Notes under the pieces: model-generated
Told to the model about the DNA's origin: nothing
Database searches by the model: none
What the model saw: the letters and a program-made list of their open reading frames with translations, nothing else
Shown here: piece by piece, positions 6,107 through 13,544 of the stretch
Numbering within the stretch: the stretch's first letter is position 1
How the letters are laid out: each line of letters begins with the position of its first letter
Assembly (NCBI GenBank): GCA_016293975.1
Contig: JAEDCW010000049.1
Coordinates: 1 to 13,544 of the forward strand
Direction of reading: 5' to 3'
DNA length: 13,544 nucleotides
DNA from: Clostridia bacterium
Lineage (GTDB): Bacteria; Bacillota; Clostridia; Christensenellales; CAG-138
Translations under genes and position numbers: made by a program

Positions 6107-8800
6107 TCATTTAGCGGAGTCGCATTTGCCGCGCATGGAACAATCGCTGCATCCCGAGCAATTACAGTCCTTTTTCCTTACCGCCCTGACAATACAGTAC
6201 ACGCAGTACGCCACTATTATGACGGCAATTGCAACAAACAGTCCGGTCATATTCCCGTATACGCACATCGAACCTATCTGATATACCAGCAAAGCCATGA
6301 GGTAAGCTATACCTATTTGATAGAGCACCGCAAACGCGGTGTACTTGCGGCTCGAAAGTTCCCTTCTCATAGTCGCCACGGCGGCTACGCAAGGCGTGTA
6401 CAAAAGCACGAAAACAAGGAAGCTCAATGCCGTCAACGTGTCGAAACTTCCGCCCATTGCCGAGAACACATCTACGCTCGCCGCGTTTGCCGCAAATCCG
6501 TAGAATACGGCCATTGCCGAAACCACGGCTTCCTTTGCGATAAGTCCGCACAAGAGTGCAACTGCCGCCTGCCAGAATCCAAAGCCCAAAGGCTTGAATA
6601 CGGGAGCAATATACGTACCTATTCTGCCCAAAATGCTCGTTGCTTCGTTATCTGTCATAGACAGTGTGAAATCAAAGTTCATGAGGAACCAGAGTATTAC
6701 GCTCATTGCAAAAATAAGCGTACCTGCCTTCTCTAAGAAGTGCTTGACCTTTTCCCAGACATTGAGGAGCGTATTTTTCATGGAGGGCAATCTATATGGC
6801 GGAAGCTCTATGAGGAACTTCGCGGACTCCGGCTTAAACAGCGTCTTCTTGAACATGAGTCCCGACACTATGCCTACGAGTATGCCTAACAGGTACAGCC
6901 CGATTATAACGATTCCCGCATATCTGCCGAAGAACGCACCTGCCATAAGCAAGTACACAGGCAGTTTTGCAGAACAGCTCATAAAGGGCAGGAGCAGTAT
7001 CGTCATACTCTTATCCTTCTCGTTCTCCATGGTCCTTGCGCCCATCGTGGCAGGTACCGTACACCCGAAGCCCATGAGCAGAGGTATGAAGCTCTTTCCG
7101 CTGAGTCCGAAGCGCCTCATCGGTCTATCCATAATAAACGCTATGCGGCTCATATAACCCGAATCCTCGAGTAAAGATAAGAAAAAGAACAGCAACGCTA
7201 TCTGCGGCAGGAATGTGAGTACGCCGCCCACGCCGGTTATAATGCCGTCACACACGAGCCCTATAAACCAACCGGGAGCTTCTACCGCATCGAGTGCGCT
7301 CGCCACAGCAGGGTTTATAACTTTGTCTATGAGTGCACCGATTGAGTCGCTCAGCCATGCGCCGAATGTTGAGAACGTAAGCGCAAATATCGCGAGCATT
7401 ATGAGTATGAACAAGGGGATAGCAAGGAACTTATTCGTCAAAACCCTATCGATTTTGTCGCTCGTCTGCGCATCCGCCGTGCCCTTTTTTCTGCTTACCG
7501 CATCCGATACTGCGCTGTCTATATACGAATACCTACAGCTTGCAATCATCGTCTCGCTGTCCTTCAGCATGACAGAAGCCTCTGCGTACTCAATTACAAG
7601 CTTATCTACCTTAGCCGCATCCTCTTCGCTCAGCTCAAGCGCTTCTATGACGAGTTCATCTTTTTCGAGCGTCTTTATCTCCGCCCAATGGAGCTTTAAA
7701 CCAGCCTTCTGTACATAAGGGGCTATCACCTCGCCTATCCTATGATGGTAGACGTGTGTAAACGAATCGTAAATATCGTCGGGTTCGATGTTAAAGCCCT
7801 CGTGGAGCTTCAAATGAGCCGCCTGTATGACCTTCTGAGCCGATATGATGAGCTCGGATATTCCCTGACCCGTGCGCGCGCTTATTGGTACCACGGGTAC
7901 GCCAAGCGTCTTAGAGAGCTTTTCGCAGTCTATGGTGTTTCCCATGCGTTCGACCTCGTCCATCATGTTGAGCGCGATTACCATGGGCACCTCGAGCTCC
8001 ATGAGTTGTATCGTCAAATACAAATTACGCTCAAGATTCGTACCGTCGATTATGTTGACGATTATATCAGGCTTTTCTTTTACGATGTAATCCCTCGACA
8101 CGATTTCCTCCATCGTGTGCGGTGACAATGAGTATATTCCTGGCAAGTCTACGAGCGTCATCTCGTGACCCATAGTGCAGAGTCCGCTTCCGCAGTTCCT
8201 TCTCCTTACGCTCTTTACTTTGCCCTCTTTTTTCTCCACGGTAACTCCGGGCCAGTTGCCCACTGTTGCCCTTGAGCCCGTCATAGCATTAAATAACGTG
8301 GTCTTGCCGCAGTTGGGGTTTCCCACAAGCGCAAGCTTAACGGGTCTGTCATCGTCCGATACCTCTGAGACGCAGGCCTGCTTGCCTGAACCCGTCTCGC
8401 AGGGTCTCTTAAACTTCAAAAACTGCTTTGTAAGCTTTGCCGCTCTCTCGTGCTCATGCTCGTCTGATTTATCTTCGTGCATGATGGCCTCGAGCATCTC
8501 CTTGCCCTGTGCCTCGCGCTTTTTTGAGTATTCCTTCCATTCCGCCAAAAGACTCTCGCGCTCGTCGTCGTGCATTATGACGATTTTTTCCGCATCCTCG
8601 CGTCTTATAGACAAAGAAAATCCACGCATGCTTATCTCTATAGGGTCGCCCATAGGTGCGATTCGCTTCACCTTTATGTCGGTGTATGGAACCATGCCCA
8701 TGTCTATAAGTCTGCGTCTAAGAGCCTTGTGCGTGGTATTTATTGCATATATGCACCCGGATTCACCCGGGTTAAGCTGTGAAAGCGTCCTGCGATCCAT
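6107..8800 (-). CDS. feoB: Ferrous iron transporter: FeoA-FeoB fusion with Cys-rich FeoB-associated tail
   Basis: An 897-residue polytopic membrane protein that imports Fe2+. Residues about 5-78 form a FeoA (SH3-like) domain. A linker (about 79-150) contains the His/acidic cluster HEDKSDEHEHE (108-118) and cysteines 134 and 143. The FeoB GTPase follows: G1 GNPNCGKTT (160-168), switch region GNWPGVTV, G3 DLPG (218-221), G4 NMMD (278-281), G5 SARTGQG (307-313). A segment with C203 and C208 seems inserted before G3. The transmembrane core carries the gate motifs GCTVPATMGARTM, SCSAKLPVY and TPCVA. The last 45 residues are one extra helix and the tail CNCSGCSDCSMRGKC, which resembles the separate FeoB-associated Cys-rich membrane protein. 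ATG 8800 is preferred: GGGAGG lies four bases upstream, whereas ATG 8812 has no ribosome binding site. It has its own promoter and operator-like dyad, so iron control is likely. Confidence 0.95.
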   Translation of the reverse strand: MDRRTLSQLNPGESGCIYAINTTHKALRRRLIDMGMVPYTDIKVKRIAPMGDPIEISMRGFSLSIRREDAEKIVIMHDDERESLLAEWKEYSKKREAQGKEMLEAIMHEDKSDEHEHERAAKLTKQFLKFKRPCETGSGKQACVSEVSDDDRPVKLALVGNPNCGKTTLFNAMTGSRATVGNWPGVTVEKKEGKVKSVRRRNCGSGLCTMGHEMTLVDLPGIYSLSPHTMEEIVSRDYIVKEKPDIIVNIIDGTNLERNLYLTIQLMELEVPMVIALNMMDEVERMGNTIDCEKLSKTLGVPVVPISARTGQGISELIISAQKVIQAAHLKLHEGFNIEPDDIYDSFTHVYHHRIGEVIAPYVQKAGLKLHWAEIKTLEKDELVIEALELSEEDAAKVDKLVIEYAEASVMLKDSETMIASCRYSYIDSAVSDAVSRKKGTADAQTSDKIDRVLTNKFLAIPLFILIMLAIFALTFSTFGAWLSDSIGALIDKVINPAVASALDAVEAPGWFIGLVCDGIITGVGGVLTFLPQIALLFFFLSLLEDSGYMSRIAFIMDRPMRRFGLSGKSFIPLLMGFGCTVPATMGARTMENEKDKSMTILLLPFMSCSAKLPVYLLMAGAFFGRYAGIVIIGLYLLGILVGIVSGLMFKKTLFKPESAKFLIELPPYRLPSMKNTLLNVWEKVKHFLEKAGTLIFAMSVILWFLMNFDFTLSMTDNEATSILGRIGTYIAPVFKPLGFGFWQAAVALLCGLIAKEAVVSAMAVFYGFAANAASVDVFSAMGGSFDTLTALSFLVFVLLYTPCVAAVATMRRELSSRKYTAFAVLYQIGIAYLMALLVYQIGSMCVYGNMTGLFVAIAVIIVAYCVYCIVRAVRKKDCNCSGCSDCSMRGKCDSAK

Positions 8801-8813
8801 GCTGCCTCCCATG

Positions 8814-8829
8814 GTTAGTTGTGTCTAAC
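8814..8829. promoter_or_regulatory. Operator-like dyad in the feoAB leader
   Basis: GTTAG and CTAAC arms, five bases each, flank six bases: on the minus strand GTTAGACACAACTAAC. The dyad lies just downstream of the predicted transcription start, where a bound repressor would block initiation or clearance. The TTAG...CTAA arms recall operators of DtxR/IdeR-type metal regulators, which often control feo genes. The assignment to that family is inference. Confidence 0.5.
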
Positions 8830-8838
8830 TCTGTTTGT

Positions 8839-8866
8839 ACTATATCATAAATGTATAGCTTGTCAA
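8839..8866 (-). promoter_or_regulatory. feoAB promoter
   Basis: On the minus strand TTGACA (8866-8861) lies 16 bases upstream of TATAGT (8844-8839), which is preceded by TATGA, a TRTGn-type extension. Transcription would start near 8832, giving a leader of about 32 nt with GGGAGG before ATG 8800. The -35 begins only about 30 bases after the stop of the upstream kinase gene. Confidence 0.75.
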
Positions 8867-8895
8867 CACAATTAATTCCGGGTTCGGCCTGATTT

Positions 8896-10551
8896 TTACT
8901 TGTAGAAAACATTCCCTCCTATGAATTCGCGCAGTATCGATGTGGGCGGTATCTCGTCCTCAACGTCTGCGTCCATGAAGTAGTTTAGAAACTTAACTAT
9001 GTTCCTCGCCCTGCAAAAATACTTGCTCTCAGGCTTTACCTCGAGAAGCAGAGGATAGACATACTTTTTGAGCACGCTTATCTCGTAGTGCAGTGTCGTG
9101 TTGAATATTATGTCGGCATTCTCCTGATAGGGGAATATCCAACGTTCTTCGCCTCGCCTTACGGACTGCCACATCGAAAGCGTCTGCTCCATGGGTGCAT
9201 TCCTCGTCTGATAGTCGCGCACAAGCCGCCTCAACAGCCTGACGTCCGTGGTCTTTATCCTGTTGTGGTCGTCGAGGTTCATCGTCGGCAATGCGCTCAC
9301 ATAAACCCTCAAAATCTTGTTTTGGTCTATGTCGTCTGATATAAGCAACGGATTAAGGCCGTGTATGCCTTCTATTATTATGGGCTGATCGGAATGAAGC
9401 TTATATATATCTCCCTCGGGTGCGCGCTTGCCCGTTTTAAAGTCAAACTTAGGCACGAGCGTCTCCCTGCCGTCAAGAAGTGACTCGAGGTCGGCGCTAA
9501 ATCTCTCTATGTCGAGAGTGTTTATGTGCTCAAGGTCCTTTTCGCCGTGCTCGTTTGCGGGTATCTTATCTCGGTCAATATAGTAATTGTCGAGCGACAG
9601 CATAACCGGGTCGAGTCCAAGTACCCTCAACTGCGTTGCTATTCTGTTTGCACTCGTAGTCTTTCCCGAAGACGACGGGCCCGCAATCATTAGTGCCTTT
9701 GCACCCCTAGCTGCGGCGGCGTCCGCGATATTCGCGTATGCCCTCTCATGGAGTGCCTCGTTTACGCGTATAAGCTCGTGTATGGAACCGTTTTGCACCC
9801 TTCTGTTGAGCTCTACGGCGCATGAACAGTTCATCAGTTTGCCCCATTTGTCGCTCTGCGCATAAACCTGTGCGAGCTTGGGTCTGTCGGCATACTCGGC
9901 CGGAATCGTCGGGTCTTCGTGGTCGGGCATGAGCAGCACTACGGCATTATTAAGCCTATGAATGTCGAATACCTTGACATACGAAGTCGACGGCGCCATC
10001 TCCCCATAGAAGTAGTCCGTATACCCATTTGCCATGTACACGTCAAAATAGCTGAATCTACGCCACTTGAGCAGTTCTGCCTTGTCCTTTTGTCCATCCG
10101 TTGTAAATAATTCGAGCGCATCGTTTATGCTGAGGCGTTTTCTGTCGAGACTAATATCCTCCTCGATAAGCCTGCGACACTCCTGCTTGAGCGAATCGAT
10201 ATCCCGCTCCGTAAGGTCGCATTCATTTGATATGGTTATATAGAGCCCGTTTCCCATGGAGTATCTGACGTATACCCTCGCCTTTGGGAACAGCTTCCTC
10301 ATAGCCATTATAAACACAAACAGTAGAGTCCTCTCGTAAACCGCCTGACCCTCCAAATCATTGTACCTAAGCAATGTTATGTTGGATTCCTTGTGAGGAG
10401 TATACTTGAGATTGAATACCTCGCCGCCCATCTGCGCCGCAAGCGGTCTATCCAAAAGGCTGTCGCTCTCGATTCCAAGCTTACCTATTGCATCGAGTAT
10501 GCTTTCGCCCCTCTGTATTTCGATTTCTCTGCCCTCAAGATTAAGCTTCAT
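8896..10551 (-). CDS. Uridine kinase-like P-loop kinase with TGS and tRNA-SAD-type N-terminal domains
   Basis: A 551-residue cytoplasmic protein in three parts. Residues 1-60 look like a TGS/ubiquitin-like domain (MKLNLEGREIEIQRGESILD). Residues about 70-230 resemble the second additional domain of threonyl- and alanyl-tRNA synthetases. Residues about 283-500 are a phosphoribulokinase/uridine kinase-family domain with Walker A GPSSSGKTT (291-299), DNYYIDRDKIP (321-331) and IIIEGIHGLNP. Clostridia and related bacteria carry proteins of this architecture, usually annotated as uridine kinase. The true substrate is uncertain, and transfer of a phosphate to uridine or another small molecule is inference from the kinase domain. 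ATG 10551 is chosen because GGAG lies five bases upstream; the adjacent GTG at 10554 would be only two bases from it. The gene starts 10 bases after the exporter stop, so the two are probably one operon. No clear terminator follows before the feoAB promoter. Confidence 0.85.
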   Translation of the reverse strand: MKLNLEGREIEIQRGESILDAIGKLGIESDSLLDRPLAAQMGGEVFNLKYTPHKESNITLLRYNDLEGQAVYERTLLFVFIMAMRKLFPKARVYVRYSMGNGLYITISNECDLTERDIDSLKQECRRLIEEDISLDRKRLSINDALELFTTDGQKDKAELLKWRRFSYFDVYMANGYTDYFYGEMAPSTSYVKVFDIHRLNNAVVLLMPDHEDPTIPAEYADRPKLAQVYAQSDKWGKLMNCSCAVELNRRVQNGSIHELIRVNEALHERAYANIADAAAARGAKALMIAGPSSSGKTTSANRIATQLRVLGLDPVMLSLDNYYIDRDKIPANEHGEKDLEHINTLDIERFSADLESLLDGRETLVPKFDFKTGKRAPEGDIYKLHSDQPIIIEGIHGLNPLLISDDIDQNKILRVYVSALPTMNLDDHNRIKTTDVRLLRRLVRDYQTRNAPMEQTLSMWQSVRRGEERWIFPYQENADIIFNTTLHYEISVLKKYVYPLLLEVKPESKYFCRARNIVKFLNYFMDADVEDEIPPTSILREFIGGNVFYK

Positions 10552-10561
10552 CACAACTCCT

Positions 10562-12298
10562 TCAATCGGTTATTTGTGTGTTCTGGAGCGCCGCATACTT
10601 GCCGTTTTTGTTCATCAGTTCCTGATGCGTACCCCTTTCTGAGATTCCCTCGTCGTCTATTACCACGATTTCGTCGGCGTTTCTGATTGTAGAAAGCCTA
10701 TGTGCTATAACGAGCGTAGTCCTGCCCTTCGACAATCTGTCAAACGCAACTGTTATCTTCGCCTCGGTAGCCGAATCCAGAGCGCTCGTCGCCTCATCCA
10801 GTATAAGTATCTGAGGATTCTTCAAGAATATTCTCGCTATCGAGACCCTCTGCTTCTGTCCTCCCGAAAGCATAACTCCCCTCTCGCCTACCGCTGTATC
10901 ATAGCCGTTTGGCATCGACATAATGTCGTCATGTATCTCTGCGAGCTTTGCCGCCTGGATTATCTCCTCATCTGTGGCATCCATGCGCCCGTAGCGTATG
11001 TTTTCCCTTATCGTATCGGCAAACAAGAACACATCCTGCTGTACTATGCCTACACTCCTACGCAGCGAGCTCAACGTGAGGCTCTTTATATCTTTGCCGT
11101 CTATTGTAATCTTACCGTCGATTGCCTCGTAAAACCTCGGTATAAGGTGACATATCGTGGTCTTTCCTCCGCCCGACGGACCTACCAAAGCGAGCGTCTT
11201 TCCCGCGGGGATATCGAGGTAGACATGGTTTAGTACCTTTTTCTCGCCATCGTAGGAGAAACTTACGTCACTAAAGCATATGTCACCCTTCACATCGCCT
11301 ATGTCCTCTGCATCGGGAGAATCGACTATCTCGGGCTCTGTCTCCATAATATCTACGAATCTGCTGAAGCCCGCCATACCCACGGTATAGGTCTCCGTAA
11401 ACATCGCAAGCTTTCTCACAGGCGATACGAACGAGCTAACATAGAGCGTGAACGTCAACAGCGAAACCATGCTGAGGTTGCCCTTCATTATCATGTAACC
11501 GCCTACGAGCAGAACGATGACCTTGAGCACATTAGTAAAGAACTCCATTCCACCCATGAACACGCCCATAGCGCTGTAGAACTCGCGCTTTGAGTTTATA
11601 AAGCGTCCGTTTCCTCTGTCGAACTTCTCTCGTTCGTACTCCTCATTCGTGAATGCTTGAGCGACCCTCGCGCCGGAGATGGACGACTCTATGCCGGAGT
11701 TTATTATCGCAATGCCCTCCTTGACGTGTCTTGATGCCCTGCCCATGCGCTTCCTCAAAAGCATTACAAAGCCTATCATTATGGGCACACAGGCTATGAG
11801 TATCAGCGCAAGTCTCCACTCAATAGTGAGTATGACGATAAATGAACCTAATATCGTTACAATCGATATAAATACGTCCTCGGGGCCGTGGTGAGCAAGC
11901 TCCGTTATATCGAAAAGGTCGTTCGTGCAGTGCGAAAGCAGCTTACCCGTCCTCGAGCGGTCAAAAAAGCTGAACGACAGTTTCTGCATATGTGCGAACA
12001 GATCTCTGCGCATATCGGCTTCCATGTATACGCCCAATTGATGCCCTATGTAAGTTATGATATACATAAGCACCGAGCGGAACAGATATGCCGCTATAAC
12101 TATGAATATCAGCCAATAGAATGCGCTGAATCGGCTTTGGGGCAAAAGCTCTTCCAATGCGTACTGCGACACCCACGGATAGGCGATATCGATAGCCGAT
12201 ACTATAAACGCACACGCCAAGTCCAAAATAAATATGCCCATGTGCGGTTTGTAATAGCTGATAAACCGCCTGAGCTTACCCGGTTTGGTATTCTTCAT
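10562..12298 (-). CDS. ABC exporter half-transporter, MsbA/multidrug type
   Basis: A 578-residue half-transporter expected to work as a dimer in the cytoplasmic membrane and export a lipid or drug-like compound using ATP. The type I exporter membrane domain covers about residues 15-310, with hydrophobic stretches near 20-45, 60-85, 140-180 and 250-295. The ATPase domain covers 338-578: Walker A GPSGGGKT (373-380), Q-loop VQQD (419-422), signature LSGGQ (477-481), Walker B ILILDE (497-502), D-loop SALD, and H-loop histidine 533 in AHRLST. All catalytic residues are present. ATG 12298 is preferred: it has AAAGGTG just upstream, while the open frame back to 12349 crosses the promoter and would not be transcribed. 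The gene heads an operon with the uridine-kinase-like gene. The substrate cannot be predicted. Confidence 0.93.
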   Translation of the reverse strand: MKNTKPGKLRRFISYYKPHMGIFILDLACAFIVSAIDIAYPWVSQYALEELLPQSRFSAFYWLIFIVIAAYLFRSVLMYIITYIGHQLGVYMEADMRRDLFAHMQKLSFSFFDRSRTGKLLSHCTNDLFDITELAHHGPEDVFISIVTILGSFIVILTIEWRLALILIACVPIMIGFVMLLRKRMGRASRHVKEGIAIINSGIESSISGARVAQAFTNEEYEREKFDRGNGRFINSKREFYSAMGVFMGGMEFFTNVLKVIVLLVGGYMIMKGNLSMVSLLTFTLYVSSFVSPVRKLAMFTETYTVGMAGFSRFVDIMETEPEIVDSPDAEDIGDVKGDICFSDVSFSYDGEKKVLNHVYLDIPAGKTLALVGPSGGGKTTICHLIPRFYEAIDGKITIDGKDIKSLTLSSLRRSVGIVQQDVFLFADTIRENIRYGRMDATDEEIIQAAKLAEIHDDIMSMPNGYDTAVGERGVMLSGGQKQRVSIARIFLKNPQILILDEATSALDSATEAKITVAFDRLSKGRTTLVIAHRLSTIRNADEIVVIDDEGISERGTHQELMNKNGKYAALQNTQITD

Positions 12299-12337
12299 AA
12301 AACACCTTTGAGAAACCCTCTCTATTTTCTTACCCAA

Positions 12338-12365
12338 ATTATAGCACAATCAAAAGGACAGTCAA
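12338..12365 (-). promoter_or_regulatory. Promoter of the ABC exporter-kinase operon
   Basis: On the minus strand TTGACT (12365-12360) is 16 bases from TATAAT (12343-12338), and TGTGC before the -10 matches TRTGn. Transcription would start near 12331, inside the longest open frame, which supports the ATG at 12298 as start. Confidence 0.75.
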
Positions 12366-12380
12366 ACTGTCGCAGAAAAC

Positions 12381-12411
12381 AAAAAAGGCTCCCATGCGTT
12401 AGCATAAGAGC
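12381..12411 (-). terminator. Intrinsic terminator of the HU gene
   Basis: Read on the minus strand, GCTCTTATGC (12411-12402) pairs with GCATGGGAGC (12397-12388) around a four-base loop, with two G-U wobbles in a ten-pair stem. A C and six T follow (12387-12381). It lies 21 bases after the HU stop and just before the exporter promoter. Confidence 0.88.
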
Positions 12412-12432
12412 TTTATAATCGTTAGACTATAA

Positions 12433-12705
12433 TTACTTGATAGCGTCCTTGAAGGACTTGCCTGCTCTGAAGACGGGGGCCTTGCTGGCAGCAATCTGGA
12501 TTTCCTCGTGTGTCTGGGGATTGTGGCCTATACGTGCTGCGCGCTCGCGAACCTCGAAGTTACCGAAGCCAACGATCTGTACGTTTTCGCCATTCTGAAG
12601 TGTTGTTACGATTGTACCGAGTATAGCTGTAAGAGCCTTCTCGGAATCCTTCCTTGTCATTCCCGTCTTCGCTGCCAATGCACCGATCAGTTCAGTCTTG
12701 TTCAT
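12433..12705 (-). CDS. hup: HU-family DNA-binding protein
   Basis: A 90-residue histone-like protein that binds and bends DNA as a dimer and compacts the nucleoid. The sequence is a full-length HU: the N-terminal helices (MNKTELIGALAAKTGMTRKD), the core GFGNFEVRERAARIG (46-60), the DNA-binding arm with the intercalating proline P63 in HNPQTHEEI, and the C-terminal APVFRAGKSFKDAIK. The usual arm sequence GRNPQTGEEI has H61 and H66 here in place of Arg and Gly, a small deviation. ATG 12705 has a strong GGAGGT seven bases upstream; the open frame back to 12777 runs through the promoter. The gene is downstream of mazG, has its own promoter and a strong terminator, and is therefore probably monocistronic. 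Confidence 0.97.
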   Translation of the reverse strand: MNKTELIGALAAKTGMTRKDSEKALTAILGTIVTTLQNGENVQIVGFGNFEVRERAARIGHNPQTHEEIQIAASKAPVFRAGKSFKDAIK

Positions 12706-12748
12706 TATATTTACCTCCAAATAGTATGTCTTAGCCAATGCCACAAGT

Positions 12749-12777
12749 ATTATAAATGCACTATTGCCCAAGTACAA
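12749..12777 (-). promoter_or_regulatory. HU gene promoter
   Basis: On the minus strand TTGTAC (12777-12772) is exactly 17 bases from TATAAT (12754-12749). Transcription would start near 12742, leaving a leader of about 37 nt that holds GGAGGT before ATG 12705. Confidence 0.7.
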
Positions 12778-12818
12778 GCCTTTTTTTAATATATTGCTCG
12801 AAAAAGGCCTTAATTATG

Positions 12819-13544
12819 CTAAAATAACCGCTTTGCCCTCTCCCAATAGGCATCCATTTGCTCCAAATTCATGTCCTTAAGCGACAGTCCGTCCGCCATG
12901 ACGAGACTCTCCATTTTCATGAATCTTTGAGCGAATTTTTCGGCCGCATCGTATAGACAAAGCTCCGGGTCGCGTTTTAAGAGCCTTGCCACATTTACAA
13001 CGGCAAACAGCAAATCTCCCAGTTCCTCGTCGATATTTGAGTTGTCTCGCATAGCTTCGCGCAACTCTGCGGTCTCCTCTCCTATCTTATAGAAGGCCTC
13101 GTCTGCACTGCTCCAATCAAATCCGACGTCCGCCGCCTTCTTCTGCACCTTGTAGCTTCTTACAAGTGCCGGGAAGCTCTTGGGTATTGCGAGTATAACT
13201 TCAGACTGATTCTTCTGATGCTTTTCATTGCGCTTTAACACCTCCCAGTTTGCAAGTACGTCCGCAGTTCCAGAAACCTGCACATCTCCGAAAACATGCG
13301 GATGCCTGTAAACGAGCTTGTTGACTATACCCGTGGTAACGTCGCGGAAATTGAAGTTGGCAAACTCCTCCTCAATCTCGGCATGGAATGCTATCTGCAA
13401 GAGCAAATCGCCCAGCTCCTCCATGAGCGCATTCTCGTCCTGAGTGTTTATCGCATCGAGAACCTCGTAGCTCTCCTCAACAAGCGTGGTCTTGAGTGAC
13501 TCGTGCGTCTGCTCTGCGTCCCACGGACATCCGCCGGGCGCCCT
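12819..13544 (-). CDS. mazG: MazG nucleoside triphosphate pyrophosphohydrolase (N-terminus beyond window edge)
   Basis: The gene runs off the right edge; 241 residues are visible and roughly 20 are probably missing. MazG hydrolyses nucleoside triphosphates to monophosphates and pyrophosphate, cleaning the nucleotide pool and affecting ppGpp. The visible start GGCPWDAEQTHESL is the classic MazG opening. The first domain has the Mg-binding glutamates in VEESYEVLDAI (22-32) and EELGDLLLQIAFH (42-54). The linker reads FGDVQVSGTADVLANWEVLK. The second domain has GEETAELREAM (155-165) and EELGDLLFAVVNVARLL (173-189), so both catalytic-type motifs are intact. An ATG at 13424 is internal: homologous sequence continues upstream without a break to the edge. 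The gene ends with TAG at 12821-12819. HU follows with its own promoter, a neighbour pair often seen in Clostridia. Confidence 0.95.
   Translation of the reverse strand, partial: RAPGGCPWDAEQTHESLKTTLVEESYEVLDAINTQDENALMEELGDLLLQIAFHAEIEEEFANFNFRDVTTGIVNKLVYRHPHVFGDVQVSGTADVLANWEVLKRNEKHQKNQSEVILAIPKSFPALVRSYKVQKKAADVGFDWSSADEAFYKIGEETAELREAMRDNSNIDEELGDLLFAVVNVARLLKRDPELCLYDAAEKFAQRFMKMESLVMADGLSLKDMNLEQMDAYWERAKRLF

Noticed and set aside
6594..7718. Plus-strand open frames opposite the FeoB membrane core.
   Set aside because: Both are antisense to conserved FeoB gate motifs and have no ribosome binding site or recognisable domains.
8175..8828. Long plus-strand open frame of 217 codons opposite feoAB.
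   Set aside because: It is antisense to the well-supported FeoA and GTPase domains. Its Ser- and Leu-rich product looks like a reverse-strand shadow.
12778..12816. Imperfect inverted repeat between mazG and the HU promoter (AAGCCTTTTT against AAAAAGGCCTT) as a mazG terminator.
   Set aside because: The arms are mostly A/T with a bulge and a 15-base loop, and no T tract follows on the minus strand, so termination is not supported.
1..13544. Search for CRISPR arrays, tRNA or rRNA genes, insertion sequences, phage genes or a defence or biosynthetic cluster.
   Set aside because: No regular repeat array, terminal inverted repeats, transposase or integrase motifs, or RNA gene signatures were seen. 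The genes are mainly housekeeping types with separate promoters.

Overview
The window looks like chromosomal housekeeping DNA from a low-to-mid GC Gram-positive bacterium, most likely an anaerobic member of the Clostridia (Bacillota). The reasons are: a FeoA-FeoB fusion with a Cys-rich tail, a uridine-kinase-like protein with TGS and tRNA-SAD-type domains, a nuclease-XPD helicase fusion, mazG next to an HU gene, strong GGAGG-type ribosome binding sites, TRTGn extended -10 promoters and frequent ATA isoleucine codons. The taxonomic call is inference from gene content.

Layout. Plus strand, 1-339: the 3' end of a malic enzyme gene, closed by an intrinsic terminator. Minus strand, 409-1212: a six-helix membrane protein resembling the YjdF/DUF2238 family. 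A divergent 282-bp gap leads to a plus-strand HAD phosphatase (1495-2121), which converges on a nuclease-helicase fusion (minus, 2141-4486); the two share a hairpin terminator. A 280-bp divergent gap holds two promoters facing away from each other. It is followed by a galactokinase pseudogene (plus, 4767-6039) with one in-frame stop and two frameshifts. From 6107 to the right edge everything is on the minus strand. In transcription order (right to left): mazG (cut by the window edge), hup with its own promoter and terminator, then an ABC exporter-kinase operon, then a ferrous iron transporter with its own promoter and a 16-bp operator-like dyad.

How the genes relate. The ABC exporter and the uridine-kinase-like gene are 10 nt apart behind one promoter and are probably co-transcribed. 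No convincing terminator separates the kinase gene from the iron transporter promoter, so some read-through is possible. Other neighbours have their own signals and show no evident common pathway.

I found no CRISPR array, insertion sequence, integrase, phage gene, tRNA or rRNA, and no convincing new multi-gene system. The items most worth a second look are the galactokinase pseudogene, the three-part Feo fusion with its His- and Cys-rich linker and putative iron-responsive operator, the nuclease-helicase fusion, and that helicase gene's promoter, which predicts a leaderless mRNA. No gene-free stretch exceeds 300 bases.
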